A stretch of DNA of 64,000 nucleotides from a bacterium (GTDB lineage Bacteria; CLD3; SB21), in contig JABWCP010000001.1 of assembly GCA_013360215.1 (NCBI GenBank), forward strand, positions 1-64,000, read 5' to 3'. The first letter of the stretch is position 1. Every line of letters begins with the position of its first letter. A program made the translations under genes and the position numbers. This document shows, piece after piece, positions 1 through 8,755 of the stretch. The notes below the pieces were generated by a model. The model was not told the DNA's origin. It worked only from the letters and a program-made list of their open reading frames with translations, and did no database searches.

Positions 1-445
1 CGGCGGGCGACGGCTCAGGTACCGGCTCATCTTGATAGGCTACGCGCTCTACCGGGCGAATGATTTTTTCCGGCTCGAGAACCAAACGAACACGTTTTGT
101 CGTGAATTGAGCGATCACACCGGCTACAAATTCACGTTCTTTTTGTACCATTTCGACCTGAAACGGTGTCACACCGCTCGTGGTAAAGCCCAATTTGAGT
201 AAATCGCTTTGCAATTCGTAAGGCCAGGCCAACTCCAATACGGACCCGACACGACGCTTCTCGCGGTTGACTTCGACGACAATTTTTGACCAAGATTTAC
301 GAATTTCGCTCAATCCTCGTTCACCGTTTACCGGTGATTCTTTGGGCGGTTCCGTGACGACTACCGGCGTTGGTATTTCGGAATGTTTGACGGCTGGCGG
401 TTTAAGAGGCGTTACAGGATTTACAGGAGCCGTTACGGCACTACT
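1..445 (-). CDS. dnaX: DnaX tau-specific C-terminal part, -1 frame, runs off window
   Basis: Reading on from the A10 run in the -1 frame gives about 148 codons without a stop to the window edge. The start of this stretch is Pro/Thr/Val-rich, as in a flexible linker. It then reads LSEIRKSWSKIVVEV, followed by a charged segment, WPYEL and VQKEREFVAGVIAQF. That pattern (a Trp-containing helix, then a hydrophobic strand, then a helix near a predicted basic patch) resembles the domain that follows domain III in bacterial DnaX tau. The frame has no start codon of its own, so it can be expressed only by frameshifting or RNA-polymerase slippage in dnaX. The true C-terminus lies outside the window. 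Seen: the open frame. Inferred: that it makes tau. Confidence 0.8.
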
Positions 446-454
446 TTTTTTTTT
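429..454 (-). promoter_or_regulatory. dnaX slippage site: A10 run with short downstream hairpin
   Basis: On the coding strand the sequence is GT followed by ten A, then GTAG. Positions 445-454 are all T on the plus strand. The zero-frame stop TAA (433-435) lies 9 bases after the run. A small hairpin (GCCG/CGGC, plus-strand 429-432 with 436-439, 3-base loop) starts 5 bases after the run and overlaps the stop. A-tract slippage in dnaX is established in Thermus (transcriptional) and E. coli (ribosomal -1). Here the run is long enough for polymerase slippage. I infer that both gamma and tau are made. Confidence 0.75.
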
Positions 455-1599
455 ACGGTCTCCGTATCGGGGTTCTCCAGTTTTCGGATGATCTCCGAAA
501 GTTGAACGGAATCTTCCATACGAATAAGCTTCATCAGCATCAATTCGAATACAAAGCGTTGTTTGAGGCTCCATTTGACGCGTTGAATGGTCTCCGATAC
601 CAAATTCATCATGCGAATAAGGTCGGTTTCAGAAAATTGCTGCGATACGTCTGTAAATTTTTCGTGATAACTCTCATACACCGTCGTCAATGCCGATGCG
701 CCGCAGGCTTTGGCCAGCAATACATTGCGTATATGCGCCATCAATCCGTGCAGAAACTCCGTCACATCAAGGCCTGCATCCAGTACGCGCGAGGCAAATT
801 TGAATCCTTCGGAAACACTTTTATTGCGTATGATCGCCATCAGTTCAAAATATAACCCTGTTTCGATCAGCCCAAGCGCCTCACGCACGCGTTGGATACG
901 CACCTGATTACCGCAAAAGGAAATCACCTGATCCAGCAAGGTCAGCGCGTCACGCATACCGCCGTCCGCCATTTGGGCGATTTCAAACAGTGATTCTTCG
1001 TCCATATCAATTTGTTCGATACGGCAGATATGTTTGAGTCGTCCGATGATTTTCTCGATAGCGACGCGTTTAAAATCGAAGCGCTGGCAACGTGATAAGA
1101 TCGTCGGCAGGATTTTGTGGGGTTCGGTCGTCGCAAAAATAAATACGACCTGTGGTGGCGGTTCTTCGAGTGTTTTCAGGAGCGCATTAAACGCATCCTT
1201 GGTGATCATGTGAAATTCGTCAATGATATAAATCTTGTATCCGCCGCGTACCGGCAAATACCGTACATTGTCACGAATACTGCGAATCTCATCAATACCG
1301 CGATTCGATGCACCGTCAATTTCCAACACATCCAAACTGCGTCCGCCGGTAATTTCGAGGCAGGACTGGCATTGATTGCACGGCGTGATCGTCGGGCCGC
1401 CGTTTTCACAGTTGATGGCTTTAGCAAAAATACGCGCCGACGTTGTTTTGCCGACACCGCGCGGACCGGAAAAGATATATGCATGCGCGATGCGCTTGGA
1501 TTCAATCGCATTTTTCAGCGTCGTGGTGATATGTTCCTGACCGATCACATCATCAAAAACCATCGGCCGATATTTTCGCGCAATTACAAGATAGGACAT
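433..1599 (-). CDS. dnaX: DNA polymerase III subunit gamma (short dnaX product)
   Basis: This is the zero-frame product of dnaX, 388 residues. It is the ATPase core of the clamp loader that opens the sliding clamp and loads it on primed DNA. Visible motifs are Walker A GPRGVGKTTSARIF (about residues 45-58), a zinc-binding Cys cluster (CENGG...CNQCQSC, about 64-80), Walker B with IIDEFHM, and the sensor region FATTEPHKILPTILSRCQRF. AAA+ domains I-III are complete by about residue 370. The frame closes with TAA immediately after a run of ten A (445-454 on the plus strand), which matches a gamma-type truncated product. The tau frame continues beyond it (see next entries). The start ATG at 1599 follows an A/T-rich leader with no clear Shine-Dalgarno. 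Confidence 0.95.
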   Translation of the reverse strand: MSYLVIARKYRPMVFDDVIGQEHITTTLKNAIESKRIAHAYIFSGPRGVGKTTSARIFAKAINCENGGPTITPCNQCQSCLEITGGRSLDVLEIDGASNRGIDEIRSIRDNVRYLPVRGGYKIYIIDEFHMITKDAFNALLKTLEEPPPQVVFIFATTEPHKILPTILSRCQRFDFKRVAIEKIIGRLKHICRIEQIDMDEESLFEIAQMADGGMRDALTLLDQVISFCGNQVRIQRVREALGLIETGLYFELMAIIRNKSVSEGFKFASRVLDAGLDVTEFLHGLMAHIRNVLLAKACGASALTTVYESYHEKFTDVSQQFSETDLIRMMNLVSETIQRVKWSLKQRFVFELMLMKLIRMEDSVQLSEIIRKLENPDTETVKKKVVP

Positions 1600-1707
1600 A
1601 GATATTTGGTTAAAATTTAATGCCGGCCAAGATAAAAGATTTTGGGGATAAAAAAAATGGAATTTTATACGTAAGAAGTTCTTTATAAAGCTGTTCGAAA
1701 GAACACG

Positions 1708-1722
1708 AATTAGTGACTAATT
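1708..1722. promoter_or_regulatory. 15-base perfect palindrome between SRP RNA gene and dnaX
   Basis: AATTAGT-G-ACTAATT lies about 110 bases upstream of the dnaX start and 46 bases beyond the 3' end of the SRP RNA. It has the form of a dimeric repressor site, but no partner is visible in the window. It could also be chance in an A/T-rich stretch. Confidence 0.3.
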
Positions 1723-1767
1723 ATCATCTTCTATCTAGATATTCAGCGTCAAAAAAATTAAAAAAAA

Positions 1768-1863
1768 GCCCAAGCTGTTACGGCACATCCAAGGGTGAGC
1801 TTACCGTTGCTTCCTTCCGGACCTGGCGGGGTTCAGCCTCCTCAAATTGCGTAAGGCTCGGGC
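1768..1863 (-). ncRNA. ffs: Signal recognition particle RNA, small bacterial type (4.5S)
   Basis: The minus strand carries the diagnostic apical motif CAGGTCCGGAAGGAAGCA within GAACCCCGCCAGG...GGTAAGC, which binds Ffh. The ends GCCCGAGCC...and ...AGCTTGGGC pair to close a long hairpin of about 96 nt, the usual size for the small type lacking the Alu domain. The 3' end is followed by a T-rich tail (plus-strand A7 blocks at 1751-1767) that can act as terminator. It lies downstream of tRNA-Tyr on the same strand, behind a separate terminator. Confidence 0.93.
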
Positions 1864-1925
1864 GTTAATAAAACTTATTTCAAAACAACATGCGTTCAAC
1901 GTCGAGATAACATAAGGTCGTAAAC

Positions 1926-1956
1926 AATAAAACCCCGCCTAGGTAGCGAGGTTTTT
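1926..1956 (-). terminator. Intrinsic terminator after tRNA-Tyr
   Basis: On the minus strand AACCTCGC (1953-1946) pairs with GCGGGGTT (1938-1931) across a 7-base loop, with one G-U pair, followed by TTTTATT. It ends the tRNA-Thr/tRNA-Tyr transcript, so the SRP RNA gene probably depends on read-through or its own weak promoter. Confidence 0.75.
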
Positions 1957-1958
1957 CG

Positions 1959-2042
1959 TGGGCAGTGAAGGATTTGAACCTCCGTAGAGCATAGCTCGAC
2001 AGATTTACAGTCTGTTGCGATTGACCACTCCGCCAACTGCCC
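1959..2042 (-). tRNA. tRNA-Tyr (GUA)
   Basis: The 84-nt sequence starts GGGCAGTTGG on the minus strand and ends ACTGCCC plus discriminator A. The anticodon loop is CAGACT-GTA-AATCTG. A long variable arm (class II), typical of bacterial tRNA-Tyr, follows the anticodon stem, and the T loop reads GGTTCAAATCC. No CCA is encoded. Confidence 0.96.
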
Positions 2043-2066
2043 AATGAACTTTTACTGCATAAGTAG

Positions 2067-2139
<73 letters not shown>

Positions 2140-2181
2140 AATATCTCTAATGTCTAAGAACAGTCTCAAAATTCGGGCGAA

Positions 2182-2210
2182 AATATAGATGATGCCGCAC
2201 ACTTTGTCAA
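2182..2210 (-). promoter_or_regulatory. Strong sigma70-like promoter for tRNA-Thr/tRNA-Tyr
   Basis: On the minus strand TTGACA (2210-2205), a 17-base spacer and TATATT (2187-2182). Transcription would start near 2175, about 36 bases before tRNA-Thr. The full-consensus -35 fits a stable-RNA promoter. Confidence 0.8.
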
Positions 2211-2260
2211 TGAATATTTTATGTATTTCATGAATTCTTCGCCATATCTAACCCTGATGC

Positions 2261-2289
2261 TTGACATTCAACCCTGTTTTGTTTACCAT
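2261..2289 (+). promoter_or_regulatory. Probable promoter of the CNNM/CBS transporter gene
   Basis: TTGACA (2261-2266), a 17-base spacer and TACCAT (2284-2289). It faces away from the tRNA promoter. If real, the TTG at 2261 is the -35 element and not a start codon. Confidence 0.45.
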
Positions 2290-2341
2290 GACGCCACACT
2301 ATGAAACCGTATTTGTTCTATCCCGCTCCCTTCTTCCTGAT

Positions 2342-3619
2342 ATGAGTGAAATATCACGCATCGAAATTTTACTCTTTTTTCTGCTTATTTTTATCGGCGG
2401 ATTCTTCAGTAGTTTTGAAACGGCCATTTTATCCTTAGATAAGCTGTCATTCAAAAAAATTTTGAAACGCGGCGGCACGCGCTCCAAACTACTTGAGCTC
2501 TGGACATCCAATCAAAATGATTTTTTAACGGGTATCTACGTAGGTAATAACGCATTTAATGTCGGCGCCGCCGTATTGGCCGCCAGTGTCAGTGTGGATA
2601 TTGCGCGGCTGTACGGCTACCGCGAAGCTTACGCTTTAGCCGTGGCCACCTTTTTGATTACGCTTTTTCTCCTGCTATTCAGCGAAGTATTGCCCAAATC
2701 CATCGCGCGCCATAATCCGGAAAAAACGGTTATGCTGTTGGCGACGCCGCTGCATATTGCGTTACTGATCCTCAAACCCTTCAGCGGTTTTTTTTCATGG
2801 GTTTCTCGTGTCGTCGTCACCGCAACGGGCGGCGAAACGCATCGCCGCAGCCTCAATGTAACCGAAGATGAAATTCGTGAAATCATCAATGCCGGCGAAG
2901 TGGCGGGTGCGATCGAACACAACGAACGTGAAATGATTCACAGCATTATTGAGTTCGGTGATACGCTGGTCAAAGAAGTCATGGTGCCTCGCGTGGATAT
3001 GGTATGTGTGGAAGTCCAGACACCGATGGAAGAAATACTCCAAATCATGGCGGATGAAAAACTGTCCCGCATCCCTGTCTATGAAGAAAATATGGATACC
3101 GTCATCGGTGTGCTGCATATCAAAAACGTGATGAATTTTTGGCGTAAAAACATTCAAGATATGACGGCTATTGAATTTATCACCATGCCGTATTTTGTAC
3201 CGGAAACCAAAAAAATTTCCGAATTATTGCGCGAATTTCAATCGCAACGTATTCAGATGGCGATCGTCGTGGATGAATACGGCGGAACGGCCGGTTTGGT
3301 GACGATCGAAGATTTGATCGAAGAAATCGTCGGAGAAATCAAAGATGAATACGATGATAACATTTCACTGATAAAAAAACAGGAAGACGGTTCTTATCTC
3401 GCGGATGCGAAAATTGAAATTTATCTCATTAATGAACAATTGCATTTGCATCTGCCCTCAGAAGAATACAGCACCCTCAGCGGGTTGATCCTTTGGCTTT
3501 TCAAACGTATGCCCAAAAAAGGTGATACCATCACCTACGAAGATGTTCGATTTACAATCATCGAATCGGACCGAAAGCGCATCCACAAGGTACTGATACA
3601 GCTCCTGCCTTCATCCTAG
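2342..3619 (+). CDS. CNNM/CorC-HlyC family transporter with CBS pair
   Basis: An inner-membrane protein of the CorC/CNNM family, linked to Mg2+ or Co2+ homeostasis. Order: a DUF21/CNNM membrane domain (IGGFFSSFETAILSLDK near the N-terminus, then three more hydrophobic segments), two CBS domains (VKEVMVPRVDMVCVE; later VVDEYGGTAGLVTIEDLIEE, the family hallmark) and a C-terminal CorC_HlyC domain (SEEYSTLSGLILWLF). The frame is open back to a TTG at 2261, but that triplet is part of a good -35 box. ATG 2342 puts the first hydrophobic helix directly at the N-terminus, so it is preferred (425 residues); ATG 2288 is possible. No Shine-Dalgarno is evident. The neighbouring corA suggests divalent metal transport as the local theme. 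Confidence 0.9.
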   Translation: MSEISRIEILLFFLLIFIGGFFSSFETAILSLDKLSFKKILKRGGTRSKLLELWTSNQNDFLTGIYVGNNAFNVGAAVLAASVSVDIARLYGYREAYALAVATFLITLFLLLFSEVLPKSIARHNPEKTVMLLATPLHIALLILKPFSGFFSWVSRVVVTATGGETHRRSLNVTEDEIREIINAGEVAGAIEHNEREMIHSIIEFGDTLVKEVMVPRVDMVCVEVQTPMEEILQIMADEKLSRIPVYEENMDTVIGVLHIKNVMNFWRKNIQDMTAIEFITMPYFVPETKKISELLREFQSQRIQMAIVVDEYGGTAGLVTIEDLIEEIVGEIKDEYDDNISLIKKQEDGSYLADAKIEIYLINEQLHLHLPSEEYSTLSGLILWLFKRMPKKGDTITYEDVRFTIIESDRKRIHKVLIQLLPSS

Positions 3620-3651
3620 TTAAACCGATATGCATACATGGGATAATTCAT

Positions 3652-3680
3652 TTGAATAATCAATCCCGCTGTATTACATT
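3652..3680 (+). promoter_or_regulatory. Promoter for corA-purL
   Basis: TTGAAT (3652-3657), a 17-base spacer and TACATT (3675-3680), 30 bases before the corA ATG. It fits the local sigma70-like pattern. Confidence 0.6.
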
Positions 3681-3710
3681 GCGTCGCTTTTTTTAAACGA
3701 TTTTTATGAT

Positions 3711-4763
3711 ATGATCACCATTTACGCGCAATTATTCGGTAAAGAATTTGTCAATACGCTTACGTTTGACGAATTGGTGATTTATCTCAAAGACCCGCAG
3801 TGTATTTTCTGGATAGATCTCGATTCCCCCACGTTAGATGAAATTCACCAAATTCAGGATGCTTTCAATTTTCATCCGCTATGCATCGAGGATGTGATGA
3901 GTTATTCCAATTCGCCTAAATTGGACGAATTTGACGAATACATTTTCCTCGTAACGCACGAACCCCGAATGCATCCGGAAACCAACGAAATCGAACGTCC
4001 GGAAATTGATTTTTTCCTGGGTAAAAACTATCTCGTTTCCGTTCATCACGAACCAAGTCCTGCTATCGCCAAATCCATACACCGATGTGAAACGCAACTG
4101 TTGTATCATCAGGCTGCGCTATACGAAAAAGGTTCACGCGGTCGAACGGCGATTAAAGATAACTTTATGTTTAAAAATTCAGATTTTATTTTACATACGA
4201 TCTTAGATCACATCGTGGATGATTATTTTCCTCTGGTTGAAAAATGGGAGGACGATATTGATCATCTTGAGGAACATGTATTGTCCGTTCGCGCCGAACG
4301 TTCGGTGCTCAACGAAATTCTAAAACTCAAGCGACAGTTGGCCGGCTTTCGCCGCACCGTATCCCCTCAGCGGGACGTACTGTCACGCCTTATTCACCTC
4401 CAGCATCCGGCGATGTCCAAGGCCTCGGTAGTCTACTTCCGCGATATTTTTGATCACCTTATTCGTGTCAACGAACTGATTGATACCTACCGTGATACGA
4501 TGAGCAACGTTCTTGATGCCTACTATTCCGTACTCTCGCATCAAATCAATGAAAATTCGCATATCGTCAATATCATCATGAAGCGGCTTACGATCATCAC
4601 AACCATTTTTATGCCGCTGACTTTTATTGCCGGTATTTATGGCATGAATTTTCACAATATGCCTGAAATACGGTGGGAATACGGTTATTATTATGCACTC
4701 GGCCTGATGGGCGCACTGGCGCTTTCCATGTTTTATTTTTTCAGAAAAAAATTCTGGTTCTAA
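3711..4763 (+). CDS. corA: CorA family magnesium/cobalt channel
   Basis: A 350-residue protein forming the pentameric Mg2+ channel of the inner membrane. The N-terminal two thirds is the cytoplasmic alpha/beta funnel ([32 protein letters not shown]). A long helix follows ([15 protein letters not shown]...[19 protein letters not shown]). The C-terminus has two membrane helices separated by the YGMN signature (GMN at 311-313) and ends in a basic tail (FRKKFWF). Length and order are normal. The stop is 16 bases before purL, so the two are probably cotranscribed, possibly only by proximity, though PurL is Mg-ATP dependent. Confidence 0.95.
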   Translation: MITIYAQLFGKEFVNTLTFDELVIYLKDPQCIFWIDLDSPTLDEIHQIQDAFNFHPLCIEDVMSYSNSPKLDEFDEYIFLVTHEPRMHPETNEIERPEIDFFLGKNYLVSVHHEPSPAIAKSIHRCETQLLYHQAALYEKGSRGRTAIKDNFMFKNSDFILHTILDHIVDDYFPLVEKWEDDIDHLEEHVLSVRAERSVLNEILKLKRQLAGFRRTVSPQRDVLSRLIHLQHPAMSKASVVYFRDIFDHLIRVNELIDTYRDTMSNVLDAYYSVLSHQINENSHIVNIIMKRLTIITTIFMPLTFIAGIYGMNFHNMPEIRWEYGYYYALGLMGALALSMFYFFRKKFWF

Positions 4764-4779
4764 CATATACAGGAATACC

Positions 4780-7038
4780 ATGCACACGACTAAAGCCATC
4801 GAACTTCATGAAATTCGCGAGCCCGAAGTAACACACAAACTCGCCAAAGATCACGGCCTCACAGACGAAGAATATGAGCGCATCCAACAAATTTTAGGTC
4901 GAAAACCTACGTTTACCGAACTTGGTATTTTTAGTGTAATGTGGAGTGAACACTGCAGCTATAAGAATTCCATTCTGATTCTTAAAACACTGCCCAAACA
5001 AGGCCAATTTGTACTCAAAGGCGCGGGCGAAGAAAATGCCGGGCTTATAGATATCGGTGACGGTTTAGCCGTGGCTTTCAAAATCGAAAGCCATAATCAC
5101 CCGTCGGCTATCGAACCTTTTCAAGGTGCGGCGACCGGTGTTGGCGGGATTCTTCGCGATATTTTCACGATGGGTGCACGTCCCATCGCCGCTCTCAATT
5201 CTCTGCGCTTCGGACATTTGGATGATGAGCGCGTGCGCTATCTTTTTGCCAATGTTGTCAAAGGTATCGGCCATTACGGTAATTGTTTCGGCGTTCCTAC
5301 CGTCGGAGGCGAAGTATATTTTGAAGAATGCTATACCGATAATCCGCTGGTCAATGCGATGGCCGTTGGCATAGTGCGTCACGATCAGACCGCCAGCGCC
5401 ATAGCCAAAGGCGAAGGCAACCCCGTCATGATCGTAGGCTCTGCAACAGGACGCGACGGTATTCATGGCGCGACCTTCGCGTCAGAAGAAATATCCGAAG
5501 CGTCCGAAGCCAAACGCCCCAACGTACAAATCGGCGATCCGTTTACGGAAAAACTATTGCTTGAAGCAACTCTGGAGGCCATTCAGTCCGGTCATCTTGT
5601 GGGTATTCAGGACATGGGCGCCGCCGGTTTGACATGTTCCAGTTCCGAAACCAGCGCTAAAGGCGAATCCGGCATTGAAATCAATCTCGAACTGGTGCCG
5701 ACACGCGAAGATAAAATGACGCCGTATGAGATTATGTTATCCGAAAGCCAGGAACGCATGCTGCTGATCGTCAAAAAAGGGTATGAAAAAGAAATTCAGA
5801 ATATTTTCGAAAAATGGGACTTGCACGCGGTCACGATCGGTCATGTGACCAACGACAAACTGATGCGCGTAAAATACAAAGGCCGGGTATTTGCCGAAAT
5901 TCCGGCGGATACGCTCGTTCTCGGCGGCGGCGCGCCGGTGTACAAACGCGAAACCGCGGAACCGGCTTATCTTAAAGAAACGCGCGCGTTGGATATCGCA
6001 TCACTACCCCAACCTTCCGATCTTACATCGGTTCTTACACGGCTGCTGAGCACGCCCAATATTGCAAGCAAAGAATGGATATATGAACAGTATGACTCGA
6101 TGGTACGCACCAATACGGTAACATTACCCGGCAGTGATTCGGCCGTGGTACGCATCAAAGGCACCAACAAAGCACTCGCGATGAATGTTGATTGTAATGG
6201 AAGGTATGTTTACCTCAATCCGCGTCGCGGCGGCCATATCGCTGTGGCCGAATCGGCACGTAACGTAGTTTGCTCCGGTGGACGACCCGCCGCTATTACC
6301 AATTGCCTCAACTTTGGTAATCCATACAAACCTGAAAATTACTGGCAATTCAAAGAAGCCGTCGAAGGCATGGGCGAAGCTTGCCGCATTTTTGATACGC
6401 CCGTTACTGGTGGGAACGTGAGCTTTTACAACGAAAGCCGTAACAATGCCGTATTCCCTACGCCGACTATCGGGATGATCGGAATTATCGAAGACCTCAA
6501 ACATGCCACGACATCATGGTTCAAATCCGAAGGCGACAAGATATTCCTTATCGGAAAAAACGGAACGGATATCGGCGGTAGCGAATACCTGAAAACGATT
6601 CACGGTAAAATCAGCGGCGATGCACCATCGCTCGATATGACGTACGAAAAGAAAGTTCAGGATTTTGTATTGAATACGATCATCAAAGGCTGGGTTCGTT
6701 CGGCACACGATGTATCCGATGGCGGACTTGCCGTAGCTTTAGCCGAATCTTGTTATCAAGGTAAACCCGGCCACACTATCGGTGCTACAATTCGTCTTAA
6801 CGATGCATTACGTCCTGATTTCCTGCTGTTTAGCGAAACGCAATCGCGCATCATACTAACAACCGATACGGAAAATGCAGAACGATTGAAACAATGGGCA
6901 CAAACTCAGCATGTGGATTGTGTGGAGATCGGAGTCGTCGGCGGTAAAACTTTACGGATCAATGACTGGATCGTCATGCAAGCATCGGATATCGAACGCC
7001 TGCATCGTGGGGCGATACGTACCATCATGACCAAATAA
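4780..7038 (+). CDS. purL: Phosphoribosylformylglycinamidine synthase subunit PurL
   Basis: Converts FGAR, ATP and ammonia to FGAM in purine synthesis. At 752 residues it is the small-type synthetase subunit, which works with separate PurS and PurQ (neither is in the window). Motifs: [20 protein letters not shown] near the N-terminus, the [21 protein letters not shown] loop, [16 protein letters not shown] in the middle, [11 protein letters not shown] and [17 protein letters not shown] in the second half. These are the duplicated AIRS-like ATP-binding domains. Small-type PurL differs from the about 1,200-1,300-residue enzyme common in gammaproteobacteria and Bacteroidota, a mild taxonomic clue. 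It ends 80 bases from the convergent porX stop. Confidence 0.97.
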   Translation: MHTTKAIELHEIREPEVTHKLAKDHGLTDEEYERIQQILGRKPTFTELGIFSVMWSEHCSYKNSILILKTLPKQGQFVLKGAGEENAGLIDIGDGLAVAFKIESHNHPSAIEPFQGAATGVGGILRDIFTMGARPIAALNSLRFGHLDDERVRYLFANVVKGIGHYGNCFGVPTVGGEVYFEECYTDNPLVNAMAVGIVRHDQTASAIAKGEGNPVMIVGSATGRDGIHGATFASEEISEASEAKRPNVQIGDPFTEKLLLEATLEAIQSGHLVGIQDMGAAGLTCSSSETSAKGESGIEINLELVPTREDKMTPYEIMLSESQERMLLIVKKGYEKEIQNIFEKWDLHAVTIGHVTNDKLMRVKYKGRVFAEIPADTLVLGGGAPVYKRETAEPAYLKETRALDIASLPQPSDLTSVLTRLLSTPNIASKEWIYEQYDSMVRTNTVTLPGSDSAVVRIKGTNKALAMNVDCNGRYVYLNPRRGGHIAVAESARNVVCSGGRPAAITNCLNFGNPYKPENYWQFKEAVEGMGEACRIFDTPVTGGNVSFYNESRNNAVFPTPTIGMIGIIEDLKHATTSWFKSEGDKIFLIGKNGTDIGGSEYLKTIHGKISGDAPSLDMTYEKKVQDFVLNTIIKGWVRSAHDVSDGGLAVALAESCYQGKPGHTIGATIRLNDALRPDFLLFSETQSRIILTTDTENAERLKQWAQTQHVDCVEIGVVGGKTLRINDWIVMQASDIERLHRGAIRTIMTK

Positions 7039-7049
7039 CTATTTCGCAC

Positions 7050-7094
7050 AAAAAAGAGGAATAGGTTTAATTATTTGCATTAAACCTATTCCTC
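7050..7094 (-). terminator. 16-bp perfect hairpin terminator between purL and porX
   Basis: GAGGAATAGGTTTAAT (7056-7071) pairs perfectly with 7079-7094 around a 7-base loop. On the minus strand it is followed by six T, so it is a standard intrinsic terminator for porX. For purL on the plus strand the stem is present but the T-run is missing. Confidence 0.8.
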
Positions 7095-7118
7095 AAATAA
7101 TAAAATACAGGTTACTGT

Positions 7119-8684
7119 TTAACGCTTTCCTTCCATCTCGATCACCGGCATAATCACCTCTTCGACCGAAATCCCGCCGTGTTGGAATGTATCATTGTAG
7201 TGATTCAGAAAATGGTGGTAATTCGTCGGATACAAAAAGTAATAATCTTCTTTGGCGATGATATAGTGTGTGTTGACCCCGCGTTTGGGCAGTTTATACT
7301 CCAGCGGATTTTTGATGAACATCGAATGTTTGGGATTGGACTTGATGTTCTTTCCGTATTTATAGCGCAAACTTGTTGATGTCTCTTTATCGCCGATAAC
7401 TTCAGTACCATGCAAACTGCGAATACTGCCGTGATCGGATGTGATGACGATCTGACAGTCCAGTCTGGAAAGTGTTTTTAATATTTCTAAAAACGAAGAA
7501 TGTGTAAACCATGAATTGCTCAGCGAGCGGTACGCCGGTTCGTGTGGAGCGATCTCTTTGATCACATGCGAATCGCTGCGCGTATGTGCGAGGATATCCA
7601 GAAAATTGAGAACGATCGCCGTCAGTTGTGAACTATTAACAAAACTGGTAATATTGGTCTCCAATTGCCGTGAATGTTCGGCGTTAAGTATTTTGACATA
7701 CTTAGCCTCTGTTTCCATCGGTACACGATTGGATTTCAATTGGTATTCCAAAAGTTCTTTTTCAAACCGATTGCGACTGGAGTCATCTTCTTCACCTTTA
7801 CTCCATATATCAGGAAATTTTTGCTCAATCTCGCTGGGCCACATTCCGCTAAAAATCGCATTACGCGAATACGGTGTTGATGTCGGGAGAATGCTATAAT
7901 AGAACTTCTTATTGATATTAAAATACTCCTGCAACACCGATTCAAATCCTAGCCATTGATCAATGCGCAGACAGTCTATCACAATAAATACGACTTTACG
8001 ACGTGCCGCGATTTTCGGAAATACGTAGTTACGAACAATATCAACTGAAAATTCCGGTCGTTGAGGCAATCCTGAGTTCACCCACCCGTGATAGTTTTTT
8101 TCGACAAACTTACCAAATTCGACATTACAAGCTTTGCGCTGATCCTCAAGCATCTGACGAAGCCCGGTATCCGTCAGTGCATCCAGCTCGACCTCCCACT
8201 CGGCCATGGATTGAGCGATATCATACCAATCCTTAAATTCTAGCCGATCCATCAATTTCTGTGAAATGCGATTAAACTCCTGTACATAATCACGCGAAAT
8301 TTTTTGTTCCGTCAATTTGCGCGATTCGAAAATCTGTTTACACGCCATCAGGATCTGGCTGGGGTTGACCGGTTTGGTAAGATAAAAATCGATCTTCCGC
8401 CCGATGGCATCTTCCATCAGACGTTCTTCTTCACTTTTGGTGATCATCACGACGGGAATAGTGGGGCTGTTTTCTTTTATCTCTTCGAGCGTTGTCAGAC
8501 CATCTTTGCCGTCCATCATCTCATCCAGCAATACAAGGTCATACTTCCGAGTGCGAACCTGACTGATCGCATCTTCACCGTTAGTGACGGGCGTTACTTC
8601 GTAACCGCGTTGTTCGAGAAATAAAATGTGGGGCTTGAGTAATTCGATTTCGTCATCCGCCCAGATGATGCGTTTTTTTTGCAT
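7119..8684 (-). CDS. porX: PorX-type response regulator with PglZ domain
   Basis: 521 residues, the same plan as PorX, the regulator of type IX secretion and gliding in Bacteroidota. Residues 1-120 form a CheY-like receiver: acidic pocket D10/D11, phospho-acceptor D54 in LVLLDEMM, K104 in LTKPVN. A helical linker follows, then a PglZ/alkaline-phosphatase-superfamily domain from about residue 225. Its metal and nucleophile motifs are visible: VIDCLRIDQW, PTSTPYSRNAIFSG, ITSDHGSI and QHGGISVEEVIMPV. PorX proteins are known to bind Zn and hydrolyse phospho-oligonucleotides. The order and length argue against a BREX PglZ. Its partner kinase PorY is not in the window. The neighbour upstream on the same strand is an SNF2 ATPase, 71 bases away. 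Confidence 0.9.
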   Translation of the reverse strand: MQKKRIIWADDEIELLKPHILFLEQRGYEVTPVTNGEDAISQVRTRKYDLVLLDEMMDGKDGLTTLEEIKENSPTIPVVMITKSEEERLMEDAIGRKIDFYLTKPVNPSQILMACKQIFESRKLTEQKISRDYVQEFNRISQKLMDRLEFKDWYDIAQSMAEWEVELDALTDTGLRQMLEDQRKACNVEFGKFVEKNYHGWVNSGLPQRPEFSVDIVRNYVFPKIAARRKVVFIVIDCLRIDQWLGFESVLQEYFNINKKFYYSILPTSTPYSRNAIFSGMWPSEIEQKFPDIWSKGEEDDSSRNRFEKELLEYQLKSNRVPMETEAKYVKILNAEHSRQLETNITSFVNSSQLTAIVLNFLDILAHTRSDSHVIKEIAPHEPAYRSLSNSWFTHSSFLEILKTLSRLDCQIVITSDHGSIRSLHGTEVIGDKETSTSLRYKYGKNIKSNPKHSMFIKNPLEYKLPKRGVNTHYIIAKEDYYFLYPTNYHHFLNHYNDTFQHGGISVEEVIMPVIEMEGKR

Positions 8685-8755
8685 ATTGACCTCGGTGTTT
8701 GTTAAAAAAACAAGAGCGGTAACAATGACGAATCGGATTTACTCCTTTTGATGGG

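Noticed and set aside
267-491. Plus-strand 74-residue frame as a gene
   Set aside because: It runs opposite the tau extension of dnaX, has no ribosome site and no recognisable features. The minus-strand frame has clear DnaX character.
2261-2263. TTG as the start of the CNNM transporter
   Set aside because: The TTG belongs to a full-consensus -35 box with a -10 at 17 bases. ATG 2342 gives a normal N-terminus.
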